Assembly: GCA_003427395.1 (NCBI GenBank)
Contig: BFEA01000400.1
Span: 1,408,781 to 1,436,557, forward strand
Source: Chara braunii
Lineage: Eukaryota > Streptophyta > Charophyceae > Charales > Characeae
Direction: 5' to 3'
Length of the DNA: 27,777 nt
Shown here: positions 27,450-27,777 of the stretch, in pieces
Layout: the number at the start of each line of letters is the position of its first letter
Position numbering within the stretch: position 1 is the first letter of the stretch
Notes under the pieces: model-generated
Seen by the model: the letters and a program-made list of their open reading frames with translations, nothing else
What the model was told of the DNA's origin: nothing
Database searches by the model: none
Position numbers and translations under genes: made by a program

Positions 27450-27777
27450 GCGGCCTAGCTCAGTTGGTAAGGCACGCAAGTGGCATTCAGGAGGCCTTGG
27501 GTTCAATCCCCATTGGCCTCATGTACCTTCCTGGGCAAGCTTGGCGCCCGCCACCTAGAGATATGTCGTTGGTCCCCCCGAGTGGCATCGAGCAGAGACT
27601 GCTGATGTTCATAGGGGGAGGGGACCGGAGGGGAGGCACAGTGACTGGCCCATCGAAGAAGCTCAGTCCTGATGCTACCGGCTGACCCCTGGCCAGTATC
27701 GCCCACCTGCTGTAGCAGGTATAGCACCTGCTGGTGGGTGCAGCTCCCGCATGTTCCCTCGTTGGAGGCTTGAGCAC
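27450..27777 (+). mobile_element. tRNA-derived SINE (runs off the window)
   Basis: The head looks like a tRNA: GCGGCC, A box TAGCTCAGTTGG at 27455-27466, B box GGGTTCAATCCC about 45 nt later, and GGCC near 27516 that could close the acceptor stem. The anticodon arm is poor, so it is not a working tRNA gene. Boxes A and B would give an internal RNA polymerase III promoter. The body continues to at least the window end, with CCCACCTGCTG and CAGCAGGTGCTA-like inverted words near 27705-27740. Tail and target duplication lie outside. Confidence 0.75.

Noticed and set aside
27450-27521. Functional tRNA gene
   Set aside because: The A and B boxes are good but the anticodon arm does not fold properly, and a SINE body follows.

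Overview
This window looks like nuclear DNA from a repeat-rich plant-lineage eukaryote. I see no intact host protein gene. The U2-derived piece at 12289-12368 has the stem IIb arrangement of green-plant U2 RNA. The long LINEs are of the plant L1 type: a gag-like ORF1, an APE endonuclease, reverse transcriptase (RT) and a C-terminal Cys/His motif. A streptophyte, perhaps a charophyte alga, is my best guess; the species cannot be read from the sequence.

Layout. 1-809: a U6 snRNA retrocopy with a 12-bp target duplication, later split by an inverted-repeat element. 1204-2573: remnants of LINE 3' ends and a foldback element. 3583-3732: first copy of a roughly 155-bp inverted-repeat element. 4931-8353: a 5'-truncated LINE on the minus strand, with a poly(A) tail and a perfect 10-bp target duplication, carrying a 43-bp fragment of small-subunit rRNA. 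8436-8659: a LINE-end remnant and a second copy of the small element. 10384-10473: assembly gap. 10660-11000: a degenerate tandem array. 11375-13112: long microsatellites surrounding the 5' part of a U2 snRNA. 14065-14449: an element with about 80-bp inverted ends. About 15050/16600 to 23632: a near-complete but broken two-ORF LINE on the plus strand. 23634-27055: three more LINE-type 3' ends, four inverted-repeat elements and a tandem duplication. 27450 to the window end: a tRNA-derived SINE.

How the pieces relate. The unifying signal is a short 3'-end module containing a 6-bp hairpin, seen about 13 times. Seven copies lie just before an A-rich tail in the expected orientation, and three of these close recognisable LINE bodies. 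The hairpin stem shows compensatory base changes. I infer a recognition structure used by a group of L1-type LINEs. The same machinery could have copied the U6 and U2 RNAs, but neither retrocopy carries the hairpin.
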